Notes under the pieces: generated by a model
Told to the model about the DNA's origin: nothing
What the model saw: only the letters and a program-made list of their open reading frames with translations
Database searches by the model: none
Program-made: the position numbers and the translations under genes
Shown here: positions 23,291 through 35,058 of the stretch, in pieces
How the letters are laid out: every line of letters starts with the position of its first letter
Position numbering within the stretch: position 1 is the stretch's first letter
Assembly: GCA_027625915.1 (NCBI GenBank)
Contig: JANTQA010000060.1
Location: forward strand, 4,216,001-4,280,000
Length of the DNA: 64,000 nt
Source of the DNA: Anaeramoeba flamelloides
Taxonomy: Eukaryota; Metamonada; Anaeramoebidae
Direction of reading: 5' to 3'

Positions 23291-23774
23291 TAATTTTGAA
23301 AAATTAAAAAAATAACAAAATTTGATAAAGTTTTTAAAAACTCCGAAATTTTTACACATATAAACTTTGATAAAATTATAAATTTTAATTTGATTATTAA
23401 TTTAAACACAGTAATTCATAGAAATATATAATTATTAATTTTAGAAATCAAATGTCGAGAATCTATAAACAATAAATATAAATATATCTATATTTTCCAA
23501 AAATTAAAACATAATTTTTGAAATATATGATTATTAAAAACAAATTACGCTTTCAATTAAATTTGAAATTTTTATAAAAGTTAGATCACGAATTAAAAAT
23601 TATTTTTGAATTTCCAATGCAAATTTATTTTGTAAGAAATAATACCTGATTGAAAATTTAATATTAATAATATTATTTTAATCAATTCAATGTTTTTCAC
23701 TATTTTTTTTTGAATTTTTGTTAAATATTTATTATAAATTTCTCAATCTTTAATCTAAAATTATAACCAAAAAG

Positions 23775-24964
23775 AAATCAATTCCAATTTATGCGACAAA
23801 CATAATAAAGAATTATGCCTATATTGTAAAGATGAAAATGAATTAATCTGTGGTGATTGTTCTGATACTTGTAGGAAAAATAATCATTCAATATTGGGAT
23901 TAGATGAATATTCAAATGAAATTTCACAAAAAATCAAAATAATTTTGAATAAAATCCAAAAGGCAGAAATCCAAAGCAATGAAACAATACAAAAATCAAT
24001 TGAATTGAAAAATAAATTCAAAATTGAAATCAAAGAGCTTTCAAATTTAATTGAAAAGCAATCAGATTTAATGATCCAAAAAATCCAAAAATCAAAAATA
24101 AATCATCTCAATTCATTATTGAAAATTGGAATAATATCTGATACAAAATTTGATAACATTATAGACAAGAATGAAGCAAAACAAGAAGAGATAAAAGAAA
24201 CGAAAAACCAAATAAAAATTCTGACAAAATTGAAAAAAGATAAAAAAACAATCAAATTAATTCGAGAATCAAATGAAATAATTGAAAAAGATAAAGAAGA
24301 GAGGAAAAAAGAAAGAAAAAAAGAACAACAGAGTAAAAGAGAAATACAGAGAGAAAAAGAAAAATCAGAAGAGATACGTAGATTGAATCAAATGGAAATA
24401 CAGAGATTGGAAGAAGAAAAAAGGGAAAAAATATTAGAAGAATTTGATCCAAAAATGAACTTGGGAAATCCAATAAAATTAAAAAATGAAAATAAAACAG
24501 CTTGGAATCCATTTTCGTTCAGGTATGGAACAATTTGTGGTAAAAAAATATATTCTCGAGGAAAACACCAAATAAAAATCAAAATAGACCAATTCCCAAA
24601 AACCAAAAATGTAGAAAACATGATCGGTTTAGGAGTAGTCAAAACCGAAATTAGGGAAAATTTAATCTAAAACGGAAGTTGGGAAAAAACTTATTATTTT
24701 GGAGGTTATTGGGATGGATGGGAAAACAAAAGCAACAAAGTCAAAATAAAAAACGGAAAACGTATCGAAGAAAAATCCACAAAAATATATTTTAAAAAAA
24801 ATGACATTATTACAATTCTTCTCGATATGGATCAAAAAAAAATCTCATTCAAATTAAATAAAAAAAAACTTGAAGGATGGGAAAATTTACCTGAAAAAGT
24901 AAATTTTTTTGCCTATTTGGGGAACCTAAAAGGAAAAAAAAAAAACCAAATAACAATAATTTGA
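23775..24964 (+). pseudogene. TRIM-like B-box/SPRY gene, last exon (B-box 2, coiled coil, SPRY) with in-frame stop
   Basis: The exon opens K-INSNLCDKHNKELCLYCKDE, then NELICGDCSDTCRKNNHSIL, a second B-box of C-x2-H..C-x2-C..C-x2-C..H type. A long coiled coil follows (about 23890-24420), rich in Lys, Glu, Ile and Gln. A SPRY/B30.2-like domain then begins near FDPKMNLGN with KTAWNPFSFRYGTICGKKIY and MIGLGVVKTEIRENLI. TAA at 24668-24670 interrupts it. The same frame continues for 97 codons with clear SPRY text (NGSWEKTYYFGGYWDGWE, ITILLDMDQKKISFKLN, VNFFAYLGNL) to TGA at 24964. A single nonsense codon thus removes half of SPRY. Such proteins are scaffolds or ubiquitin-pathway adaptors in general; the role of this one is unknown. 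Confidence 0.85.
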
Positions 24965-26339
24965 GCAAATGAAGTAGGATTTTGATTTATTCGTATTCCC
25001 GTATACACGCGCGACCCCCCCAGGTCTAAATTTGATCAAAGATCCTTGTAGTCTAAATACCTGGAGTTCCATTACTAGAATTAAGGTCATTCCAGATGAG
25101 AATTGTTCGTTTTTCCAACATGAACTCCTGCTCTTTTCTTATTTCAAAGATCAAAAATATTAAACGATTCAAAAGTTCTCAAATGAAGATGATCCACTCA
25201 GCCCACAGAAGATACATTACAGAGGATTCTTTTTGATCAAAAACTTAGAAATGAAGGGGGAACCATATTTATTGGTTCAAAGAAAAAAGAATTTGAATTC
25301 AAAATTATAAAATTCAATTTTTTTTTTGAATTCGAAGATATTCTTTTTTATTTTATAATCAAAAAAAAAAATCAAAATAAAAAGTTTTTACTAATCTATT
25401 TTTTATTTTTTAAATTAAAATTTTATTGAAAAAGAGAAAGAGAAGAAGAGGAGTGAATTAGTTTTAAATAAATATTGAAAAAGTAAAAAAAGAGAGAAGT
25501 TTACATCACTATTTAATATATTTAGAACTTTTAAAAAGAGAATAGAAATTATTAAAATTGTTTTTACAAGACCTTCTTTTTGCAAATTTGCAAAATTTAG
25601 GATTGAAATTACAATCAAAAAGTTATAAAAGAAAAATTAATATTTACTTCAAAATACTAACACAAATTACAAGTTTTTACAAGATCTATATAAATTTTTG
25701 AATGATTATTGAAATTGATAAATCAAAAAAGAGTAAAATAAGTATTATTGAGTAATTTAACAATAAATTAATCTTTTGAAAATCAGAAATAAGAAGGTTA
25801 AAATGATTACAATTTTCAATCAACAGTTTCGTTTCACTACACTTTGTTAATAATATTTTGTTTTTTCAAGATTGATTGAGAAAATAAAAAAAATGTCCAA
25901 AATAGATTGATTTACCGTGATTAAGCTCAAGTCAAACAAGAACCATACCAAACTCAAGAATTTCCAAGTTGTTTCGATGGCTATTTATTGATTATTAGTT
26001 TTATTTTTGAAGTAATTAATTTTTTGATCAAAGATACAAGTTCTAAAAATATTCCTAAAATTTGAGAAATTAAGAAAAAAAAAACAAAGAGTTGCAATAT
26101 TTTGATTGGAAAGTTGATCAAAATACATTATTTTATAATTTTGTTTTGGGTTTAGTTGTTTTGTTGTTTATTTTGGTTCAAGTTTGGAACAAAAATTAGA
26201 TTTTGTTCCAATTTTTTTAAAAATTACAATTCGCTAATCTTGCTTCTATTTGCCAAAAAATGATCAACAAATCAATCTAACGAACCAATGCAAGCAGGGT
26301 CTATGCCGAGTCCAAACTACGTCAAGAAATACTCTTGGC
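24965..26339. other. Intergenic stretch with one GC-rich patch
   Basis: No gene recognised. At about 24995-25022 the text 'cccgtatacacgcgcgacc' followed by a C run is the most GC-rich short patch I noticed. The rest is AT-rich. Confidence 0.4.
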
Positions 26340-26507
26340 TTTAAGGGAGTAGCCACACTAAAGGAAAATTTTTCACTTTTTTGCAATTTTGAAAAGGATC
26401 AGAAAATAACATTTTTTACTTTGGTTGTAACTCATTGGTTTTTATTTTTTAAAGTACTTGATTTATTAGATTTTTTAAATTTTTTTTTCAAAAGTCTCAA
26501 AGAAATT

Positions 26508-26600
26508 GCCACAATAGAATGTTGAGTTCAATTGCTAAAAATAGTGTTTTGAATGTTGAATAACTTATCTTTTATCCTTATCTCAACATTCTATTGTGGC
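26508..26600. repeat. Perfect 19-bp inverted repeat
   Basis: GCCACAATAGAATGTTGAG at 26508-26526 and its exact reverse complement at 26582-26600, with a 55-base spacer. Perfect pairing in a decaying background suggests recent origin or constraint. Confidence 0.75.
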
Positions 26601-26981
26601 ATTTAATTTTAACATTTTTTATTTTTTCATCATTTTTGAGATTTTTGAGATTTTTTTAATCCTGACAACAAAAAGCAATTAGAAATATTTTTTTATCAGT
26701 GACATTTGGGATAAAAGGATTTTGCTTAAAATGAACAACAACAATACAATTGGGAGGATCATAAAAGGAAATATGAATATGACTTAAACAGCTAGAAGGA
26801 TTCCAAAAAATATCATAATTAAGCCAAATTATTACTGGTTAGGATTTTAAATCGTTGGATTTAGTGGAATTGGAGAAGTGAATGTGATTATATGTTATCA
26901 AAGTTTAAACCACAAAATAGCTATAAGTTTTATTCTAATAATCTAAAATTTTCTTCTCCACAAAAAAAAAACTAAACCCCA

Positions 26982-27515
26982 TTCCAAAAATTTGGACACA
27001 TCTAAAATCAAAAATTTGAAAAAAAAACTCAATTTACTATATTCTCCCAAACGTAATATAAAACCATATTTAAGTAACTTAGTACTAATGGTTTTTTAAA
27101 GTAATCATTTTCATCCAAATATAAGAAAACAATATAAAATAAAAAATCAAAAGGAGTGTATACAAAATAAGGAAACGAGCTGAAATGAAGGAGTTTGAAA
27201 AAATAATATATTGGTAGATTTGTTAAAATTACACCAACAATTGTTGATCGATCAAATGATAAGATACAATGGACCAATTGTATGTGAATTTTTCAATTTT
27301 TGAAACTCAACTGTAATCATCTGTCAGACCATCGATTAAAATTCTCAGATCTAACGAAACAGATTTTGTAACTGAAAAAAAGAAAATGAAAACAAAAACA
27401 AAAAAGACAAAAAATGAAATAGTTTGTTGAATTAAATTTAATTACATCTTAATTGGATGTAAATCATGTTATTGTTATTCTTTCAACTGTTTAAAATGTG
27501 CCCAAATTATCGGAA
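26982..27515 (-). repeat. TIR element family A, copy 4 (about 534 bp)
   Basis: It begins TTCCAAAAATTTGGACACA and ends in the partly decayed inverted end 'atgtgcccaaattatcggaa'. It is the reverse complement of copy 2, sharing 'caattgttgatcgatcaaat' and 'cagatctaacgaaacagatt'. It is nested in the 26340-27733 element and is therefore younger than it. Confidence 0.82.
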
Positions 27516-27733
27516 TTAAGTTTATTTTAATAAAAAAAAATAAAATAAAAAAACTATTTTATCAAATAGTCTCTTTTGTTTTTAATTATTTAACATTACT
27601 AAAAAAAAATATCAAATAATTTTTTTAAAAAAATTTTTAGAGAATCTACGATCATACACCACTAATATAAAATGTTCTTATCTCATCTCTCTCAAATTTT
27701 CTTCATGTCTTATGGTGTAGCTACTCCCTTAAA

Positions 27734-28187
27734 CCAACTAAAATGACGAAACTTTTGTTGTTTCAAATAATTTCTCGTCTGGTTTGCAGACTAAAAGGCT
27801 ACCATAAATACAAAGATCAAAAATATATAAATTATTTTATTATTTCAGGATGATCCAGATTGGATGGATTCTTGATATTGCCTTTATGGATAGCTGTATA
27901 TTTGTTAACTTACAAGAATGATATGTAAAACTTTAAAGATCTTGTAAAAAATACAAAATTTTTTTTTTTTTATAGACGGTTATTTTCCAATTAATAAATG
28001 AAAATTTTTATTTCAAGTTCTCAAATATTTTACAAATTATTTGATAAAAAACATAAACGTCTTCACAAACCCCATAAGATAAGATCCTTTTTGAAATTAT
28101 ATTAAGCTTCCTTATTGGACTTTTGAGATCAAATTTTAATTATTTTAACTTGTTTTTAAAAGTATGAAGAAGAAATGTAAATTACAC
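27734..28187. other. Short unassigned stretch
   Basis: AT-rich, with no gene or repeat recognised. Confidence 0.35.
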
Positions 28188-28325
28188 TCTAACTGCCCTT
28201 AAACTCCAATTTCGAAAAAGGAAATAAAAGTCTGAAATCATAGATTTACAATTATTAATTTATTAATATAATTTCAAACTATTTTGGTTTTAAAATTAAT
28301 TCATTAAGGGGGTTAGTGTCTATCT
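28188..28325 (-). mobile_element. LINE 3' end remnant
   Basis: The minus strand is strongly similar to 14428-14569, starting 'ccttaatgaattaatttta' and ending 'agagtgtaatttacat'. The LINE C-terminal codons and the position of the stop are preserved, though internal stops are present. Confidence 0.65.
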
Positions 28326-28610
28326 TGGAGAAGTTTAAGATCAAATTATGTTGTTATTGGGTGTAAATCACATTAGTTGTGCTTGGTTCAAATATCTCTC
28401 GAAATTCCATTCGTAAATTAGTATTATGGGTTGATCCCACCAATTTAAGATGATCAGTAAATTAATAAAAAAACCCAATAATTTCATAAAAAAATCTGTT
28501 TTTAGCTACAAAATTAAAGGTTGAACTCTCAATTTTCAGACTACAATTTTGCTAAATATCTTTCTAAAATTTGTCATGAAATGTAGAATAGTTGCTAAAA
28601 AAATTCAATT

Positions 28611-28945
28611 GTTTTTTTTTTTTTTTTCTTAGAATTTAAAGGGGGAGTTTAGACTTCCTCTAATTAGCAATTAAGTTTTTTTTTTAATTTTAGAAATTAA
28701 AGGAAAATTTTATGAAATTTTCTTTTAATGTCTAAAATTAAAAAAAAAAAAAACAAGGCACTTGACAGTAGGTTTTCCAGAATTCAAAAGAATTGAGAAA
28801 AATCAAAGAATTTACTCAATTTTTTTAAATTCTGGAAAATGGTTGTTATGTTTTTTCAATTTGTGAAAAAGAAAATTTCAAAAATTTTCCTTTATTTTCT
28901 AAAATTACTATAAACCTAGGCACTTGACCACACTTCCAGAAAGCC
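28611..28945 (-). repeat. Modular hairpin array family H, copy 3
   Basis: Starts at a T run and a 'gggggagtttagacttcctc' palindrome-like end, then inverted modules 'tttagaaattaaaggaaaat'/'attttcttttaatgtctaaa' and 'tttccagaattcaaaagaat'/'tttttttaaattctggaaaa', and ends 'cctaggcacttgacc'. It has no coding content. Confidence 0.75.
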
Positions 28946-29443
28946 TTAACTTGAATTTTGATTTTTTTTATAAGATTCAAACAATAAATTCAATTGTTTT
29001 AAATTATTAAATAATTAACTGGGGTGATTTTGACAAACTCGATTCTTTTTCAAATAAATAGGCACAGAAATTTTCAAGAATTATTCATAATTGAATCAAA
29101 TTAATTGTAGTATCATTCTAAAATATAAGAAACTCTCAAAACCTAAAAAAAGACTCAACTGAATATTTAAAACTCATTAAAACAAAACAATTAATATTAA
29201 AATTATTTATTTTAAAATTTGATATGGAAATTTTATTTGAAATGAGTAATCTCGTTTTATAAATTGTAAAGGATTAAAAATTAGAAAAACAATAAAAACC
29301 TTTGAACAGGTTGAATTGGGGAACTGTTCTTTAAATTTTATTGATAATTCTTTTGGATTCACACATTTGTTCTTTAATGTCTCATTTTCAAGATAAAGTC
29401 GCTATTCATCTGGTTATTTTGGAGGAATTATTTTTAATTTAAA
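28946..29443. other. Unassigned stretch, partly duplicated elsewhere
   Basis: The text at 29040-29180 is the reverse complement of 21390-21510 ('caattatgaataattcttga' there), and similarity continues to about 29400 against 21180-21390. This is a further dispersed repeat of unknown type. Confidence 0.45.
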
Positions 29444-29660
29444 GATAGTTCCCCTTTTAAGGCACAAACTTTCAACGAAATTTAAGGCACATGAAAATCT
29501 CAAATTAAAGTACATTTTTTGGAATCTTTTTTATATAATTTATTTTACTAGAATTTGAATTTATTTCCTAATTTCAGATTTTTTTTGTGCCTTAATTTGA
29601 GATTTTATTTTACCTTAAATTTCGTTCAAAATTTGTGTCTTAAAAGTTGAACTTACTGTA
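29444..29660. repeat. TIR element family C, copy 1
   Basis: Almost wholly self-complementary: 'cttttaaggcacaaactttc', 'aaatttaaggcaca', 'atctcaaattaaa', and the inverse on the right, ending ACTTACTGTA. It would fold into one long hairpin. Confidence 0.8.
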
Positions 29661-30417
29661 TTTTCAATTTTCTATGTAACATGCATAATCCAATGTTGGT
29701 CTTTCAAAATTCCTATAACTATTTCATTCGAAATCAAAGTTAAACCGTTTTTGTTTTTATACTGGTAGATTATTTCATAACGATTTCTATATATCTTGTT
29801 TTATTTTTTTTCCAACTGTTCCATAAACAAAAATATTAAAACAAAAAATGAAAAAAAGAATAATTAAAATGAAAATCACAAATAAGTAATTATCTGATTA
29901 ACAATTAAATTCCATAGTTTCGACGATTAGGGAGGTGTGCCCTTGTGTATTAAAAACAATTTATATCTGACATCTGATGAATATGTTAATAGTACATACA
30001 GCTTTAAAAAAAGGAAATCAAACTAATTATTTTTTTAGGTTTTTTTTTTATTTGAAGATTATTAAGTTAATCTTTGAAATTATTAAAAATTAACAAAATA
30101 ATTACTTTTGGAGGTGATTCTATAAAAGAATTTTTAAATCCTGGAATACTTATATTTTGCTTTCGATATTTCGTTTTAAAAAGGGAATTTTTAAATAAAA
30201 TTTTAAAATAAAACAATAAATACTTGAGATCATTAGTTAAAAATCTTCTAATTTCTTAAACTACAAGCTTTAGAGTAGATTGTTTAGAGAAATTTTAGTC
30301 ACATATGCACTAATTATATTTAGCACCAATTATAACATACTTTAATTATTGTCCAATCCAGGATGACGATAATCCCTGGAGATTTACAATTTTTAATTAA
30401 TGAAAATATTTTCAAAC
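29661..30417. other. Unassigned stretch, partly duplicated elsewhere
   Basis: No gene. The part at about 29660-29870 resembles 20890-21120 in reverse ('gaatgagctagatatagga' there, 'tatttcattcgaaatcaaag' here). It continues the duplication noted just upstream, so the family C copy at 29444 probably inserted into it. Confidence 0.4.
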
Positions 30418-30615
30418 TACAGTCAGTTCCACTTTTAAGGCACAAACTTTCAACCAAATTTAAGGCACAAAAAAATCTCAAATTAAGGCACAAAATTCAG
30501 ATTCTAGTAAAATAATTTGTAAAGAAAAAAAATCCAAATTTTGTGTCTTAATTTGAGATTTTTTTGTGCTTAAATTTTGTTTAAAGTTTGTGCCTTAAAT
30601 TTGAAACTGACTGTA
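30418..30615. repeat. TIR element family C, copy 2 (198 bp)
   Basis: TACAGTCAGTTCCACTTTTA at the left and GAAACTGACTGTA at the right. The arms pair over about 75 bases each, including AAGGCACAAA and ATCTCAAATTAAGGCAC units. This is a typical palindromic miniature element. Confidence 0.85.
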
Positions 30616-30934
30616 CATTAAAATACTAGAGCTTGGAAAGAAAATATTAAATCCTATTCGATTCAAATATAAAAATTGTTTCATTTTTGTGGGACTTTTT
30701 ATAAAAAAATATCAAAATAAATGAGAATAAATATACCATTTTTAATAATTAGCTAAATGATCTATTATATTTACTTTAAATATCAATGATAATATTATTT
30801 CATCTTGAAATAATTTTCCTAAATTTGAAAGTTAATAAAAAAATTTTTAACGAAAAAACAATTTTTTTTTTTTTTTATTTTGAAAGGAGGAATCCAGTTT
30901 CCTTTTACAGCCTTAATTTCTAAATTTATTTTTA

Positions 30935-31125
30935 GGGAATTTTAACAAAGAGTTATAATTTTCATTATCATTAACTAATGTTAAAATAAATAATGAGTCT
31001 TTATTTCGAATAATATCAAGAATATTTTTCTTATTGTTTTTGTTTATTTGAATTAATTCCTTACTCCAAAATTTTCGATTGTTTCCATAGAATGGACAGT
31101 CCCAAAGAAAAAAACAATTTTTTTA
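30935..31125 (-). mobile_element. LINE C-terminal remnant
   Basis: The minus strand reads CFFLWDCPFYGNNRKFWSKE, then LIQINKNNKKNILDIIRNKD. This is the H/F..W.CP.Y..NR.FW motif near the end of LINE ORF2. No intact frame extends beyond. Confidence 0.65.
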
Positions 31126-31510
31126 ATCAAGTTGTGATAATTTTTATTTTCTTATTTATTTATACCAAAGATAAAGAAAAATATTTCAATGGTTTTTATG
31201 TTGATTGCTTAGTTTATAAAAACCAGCTTTTTGAGTTTTTTTTTTCATAAACAAAAAAAAAAACACTAAACCAAAATAAAAATCTTCAGAAAAACAATAA
31301 AGTCCTTATTTTAGATTGAAACATCATGTATCTACAACAAATTTCTGGCAGAATTTGGAAGTTACAAGCAATTTGAAATAAAAATAAAATTTAAAATTAA
31401 CTAATATTTGATAAGTTTTGTTGTTGATCAAATAGCTCAGAACCAAAATAACCAGGTTTTACCTTAATATAAAAAAATTCTTTTTTTTCCCATTTCGGGT
31501 ATTGTAAACC

Positions 31511-32028
31511 TTAAGGACTACGTTTTTAAGTGAAAACAGTGAAATAATCGATAAATTCACCCTTGAATAAGTTATGTAATCCAAGTAATATTTGTCCAAG
31601 TAGAATTTCTTTTAGAAAAAATGTAAAATTTTTACAATTTCAACAATTTTCAGAATTTTTACCTTGTTAGATCATGCTAAATTTTGATTTTAATATTTGA
31701 GAATTTCCATTTCAACTTTCAGAACTCACACAATTTCCTAGAGCTGTTCTACATATTTTTTAAATTAACTTTGACAAGTTTGAAATGTTCTCAAATTTGT
31801 TATGCACTTGAAAATCCCCAAAAGTAATTTTTTGCAATTATTTTTTTTGTTATTTAAAATTTTCCTTTTCATTGAATAACAAAGAAAAATATACTTTGTG
31901 AAAAAGTAAAGATGACAAAAATGTTTATTTTTTTTTGTCCAATTTCTTCAGTGTAATATTTTTTTGAGAAGCGAAAGTGAAATAACACAATTACTCAACC
32001 CCCTCAAGGGTGGGAACGTAGTCCTTAA
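31511..32028 (+). repeat. TIR element family D, copy 1 (518 bp)
   Basis: Starts TTAAGGACTACGTTTTTAAG and ends AACGTAGTCCTTAA. A 'gtgaaataacacaattactc' segment stands before the right end. It matches 49769-50279 (same orientation) and 53230-53732 (reverse) throughout. It has no ORF. Confidence 0.88.
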
Positions 32029-35000
32029 AAATGTGAATAATTTTTTGAAAATTTTATTAATTTATTAAAAAAAAATAATAAATAATGAAGATACCTATTT
32101 TGAAACACATCTATAATATTTATTTCAAAATAAATGGAACAATATTTTCATTCAGTTTTCCTCAAAAAAAGATTTTCAAAATGAAGTAAAATTTCAATTT
32201 AGAATTCTTAAAACAAGCTTAAATTATTGATACCTTTTTAAAATTGAAATCTTTGATGATGTATTTTAAATGTCCTGGGATATGTGATTTTTTTGGAAAA
32301 GTCGACTGAAAAATTTGATCTTTTTATTGTACAATTAACCGTAAGATCAGAAAGTGTTAGATTAAGGAATTGAGAAATTTTATTTAAATTTAGAATATTC
32401 TTTCATAGGGAGGTGATGTGAGAAGTTTTTTTTTTTTCTCAAGTTTAAGGAATAACTAAAATAAAGTATATGAATCTTCAGAAATTCAATTTATTTGTCA
32501 ATCTACTCAATTTTGTTACTCATTTATCAAACAAAATACAAAAAATTACAAATTTTTGATTTTTCAATTAATTATTTCCGATTTTGGATCAAACCAATCA
32601 AAATTTTGATGGGAATTATTTTACAATTATATGTAAATAAGAATCTAGGTTAGTTCATATGTCTTGCCTTCTTATTGATCTCAATAGTTTTATCTGATAG
32701 AACTAATTTTGGATTCAGATATTTATCCAACAAATAAGAAAAAAATTTCACTTCTTTGTCATTTTCCGAGTGATAATTTCAGCATAAATTACAAACTACT
32801 TTTTTCAAAACGCAATTTGTTCACAAAAAAAAAAAGAAAATAAACTGAAAAATTGTTCCTTTTTATTATTCAATTCCCTTTATAATGATTTTGGTAATTA
32901 ATTATTTTAAGGTGGCATTAAATGTTTGGTTAATATATGACACGTTCTCGAAAAATCGAAAATTTGTAATTATAACGAGTTTTTCGCAAATTTCCTGAAA
33001 TTTATTGAAATTCATAATCAAGATATTCTCTAAAAAAGTAATAGATTTCCAATGTTGTTTAAATGAACTTAAATTTAATGGAACTTTAATAAAAAGTAAA
33101 CAATTCAATGAATATTATTTTATTTACAACAAATTGGGTTTTTGAAAAAATTTCAAATCCTAATACTTTTCAAGTCAGTTCTCCATTAAAAAGTCAAGAC
33201 AAACATTAAAATCTTTATAAAAGATTTTTTAAAAGAAAGATAGTCAAAATTTCTGATTTTTTCAAAAATGGTAAAAACCAATAATTATTTTTAACTTTTT
33301 ATTTTGTTTTCAATTTTTTAATATTTTTTTTCATCAGATTTGTAAAATGATGAAGAAAGGTTTTGTAAGTTTAAAATCGAAGAAAACTTTGAAAAAAAAG
33401 TAATTTTGCAAAAATTTCTTTTGAGTAAAATAATTCCGAAGTGGGGTTTTAAGAATTTTATAAAAGGAAATCTAAATAAAAAATAGGTTGAAATATTGAA
33501 AAGTTCAATTCTGATCAGATTAAACTTTATATCAAAGAATTTTCACTTCAGTTTTTGTTTTTTTTTAAAACAAATTGCAAATAACAAATAGAAAGAAGAA
33601 TCTTACATCTCATTTTGTAGTTTCACTTTGTTATGAGACTCTGTTTGTTTTGGTTAACCAAATCCTTCTAAAGGTCATTTACTCTTAAAAAAAGTAAAAT
33701 AAAACAAATCACAAAAGTTCGTAAATAATGTCAGAAAAATCCATCAAGATTTTAATTATATTCTTAAATAGATTTTTCTTAATGGTCTAAATTCACAATT
33801 CGTTAAACGCATTGGTTAACCAAAGTGTTTATTGGCAAAGAATCGAAGTCGCATCAAGTTTTATCAAAATTGTAAAATAAAATTTCTTTAAGCGAAATAC
33901 CCTTTATTCATTTATTTTAAAAAATAAGAAATGAGAGATGACATATTTTACCCAACACTCAAATGAGAATAATTCCTGTTTCCTTTTATTTCTCAACTCT
34001 TTATTTTGATCATTATGAAATAAATTCAATTTGAACATACTTGTATTGAGTTGGTATTGTTTTTAAAATCAACCGTCAAGAAATCATAGAATTCTGAAGA
34101 TTTTTTTTTCTACCTTTTTAAATAAAAAAATTTCACAATTCAAAAATATTTGTTCAATTTATTGTTGAAAAACATCTCAAGAGTAGTAAATCTTTTTGAT
34201 TTTGGCAATTTGGTATTCGGAAAAAAGTTCAATATATTTTAAGAAAGGACAATAAAAAGTTTGAAAAATATAAATTAGAAAAAATTAAAACTAATTTAGA
34301 TTTGAACATAAAATATGATAAATCATTTTTAGATTTGAAAAACAAGATGAATTAATCAAATCATATTGCAAAAAAGTCATACTGTACTTTTTTTTTCTTT
34401 TTAAAATCCATTCTTCCTCTATATACTAAAAAAAAAGTTACAAAATATTTAGCTTTCGAGATCAAAAAGACAAGAGTAGAGATATAATAACATTAGTAAT
34501 CATTTCGGATTCAATTTATCCAATATAATTCTACAATTATATTTTTTTGCAATTAAAGAAGAAATAAATCTGAACAAAACTCAAATCAATTCTGTGACTG
34601 TTCTTTATGATTTCTATTAATAACTTTGATTATGCAGATTTATCAAAGAAACTGTTTTGACTAATTTATAAAATAATGATCAATAAACGAGATAAAAAAA
34701 CCATTTAAATTGAAAACTTTCGGCCAAAAATGAAGTGAATTTTAATTCGTAAAATCATTTGGAAAAGTTTAATTTGTAAAAAAAACAGAAAAAATTCTTT
34801 TTATGTAAAAATCAGAAAAATAATAAAATGCAATATCTCTTGATTTATCAAAAAACTGTAAAATTGAAAGTCAAAAGGAATAATTCAAAATTAATATTCA
34901 TTTTTTTTTCGACAAATATTCCAAAATTTGAATCAATCATATTTTTATTAATCATACTTACAAAACACAAACCATTTTATATTCGAACAATTATGATCAA

Positions 35001-35058
35001 AATAAAACACATCAAACAATATCTGATCTCTGATCAAGAGAACAATTATTTTTCTGTA
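32029..35058. other. 3 kb without a recognised gene
   Basis: Mostly AT-rich noise. At about 34240-34350 a plus-strand frame reads RKDNKKFEKYKLEKIKTNLD, then LNIKYDKSFLDLKNKMN, a coding-like but unidentified remnant, perhaps LINE-derived. In the frame of the next gene the reading is open from 34828, but it is Ile/Phe-rich and unlikely to be coding before about 35059. Confidence 0.35.

Larger units (their letters stand above)
16700..23774 (+). other. Intron of the B-box/SPRY gene (7,075 bp)
   Basis: Donor GTAATT, acceptor AAAAAG, phase 1. It falls exactly in the linker between the two B-boxes. It contains a half copy of family C (18262), a hairpin array (18841), F copy 2 (19261), two CGCGAT-rich patches (20280 and 22600) and an antisense coding-like frame (22991-23290). 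The remainder is AT-rich with no named element. Confidence 0.65.
26340..27733. repeat. Possible 1.4 kb TIR element carrying a nested family A copy
   Basis: Ends TTTAAGGGAGTAGCCACAC (26340) and GGTGTAGCTACTCCCTTAAA (to 27733) are inverted copies with one internal mismatch. A family A element (26982-27515) sits inside, as does a perfect 19-bp hairpin (26508-26600). No transposase-like frame is evident. Confidence 0.55.

Noticed and set aside
24252-24642. Minus-strand open frames opposite the coiled coil
   Set aside because: They are mirror readings of Lys/Glu codons (Phe/Leu/Ser on the reverse) opposite a clear coding exon.
28340-28460. tRNA-like text around 'ggttcaaatatctc'
   Set aside because: It resembles a B-box of the RNA polymerase III promoter, but no cloverleaf with matching acceptor stem can be drawn.
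34828-35058. Upstream extension of the hypothetical protein at 35059
   Set aside because: The 77 extra codons are Ile/Phe-rich noise-like text, unlike the charged protein that follows, so the internal ATG is preferred.
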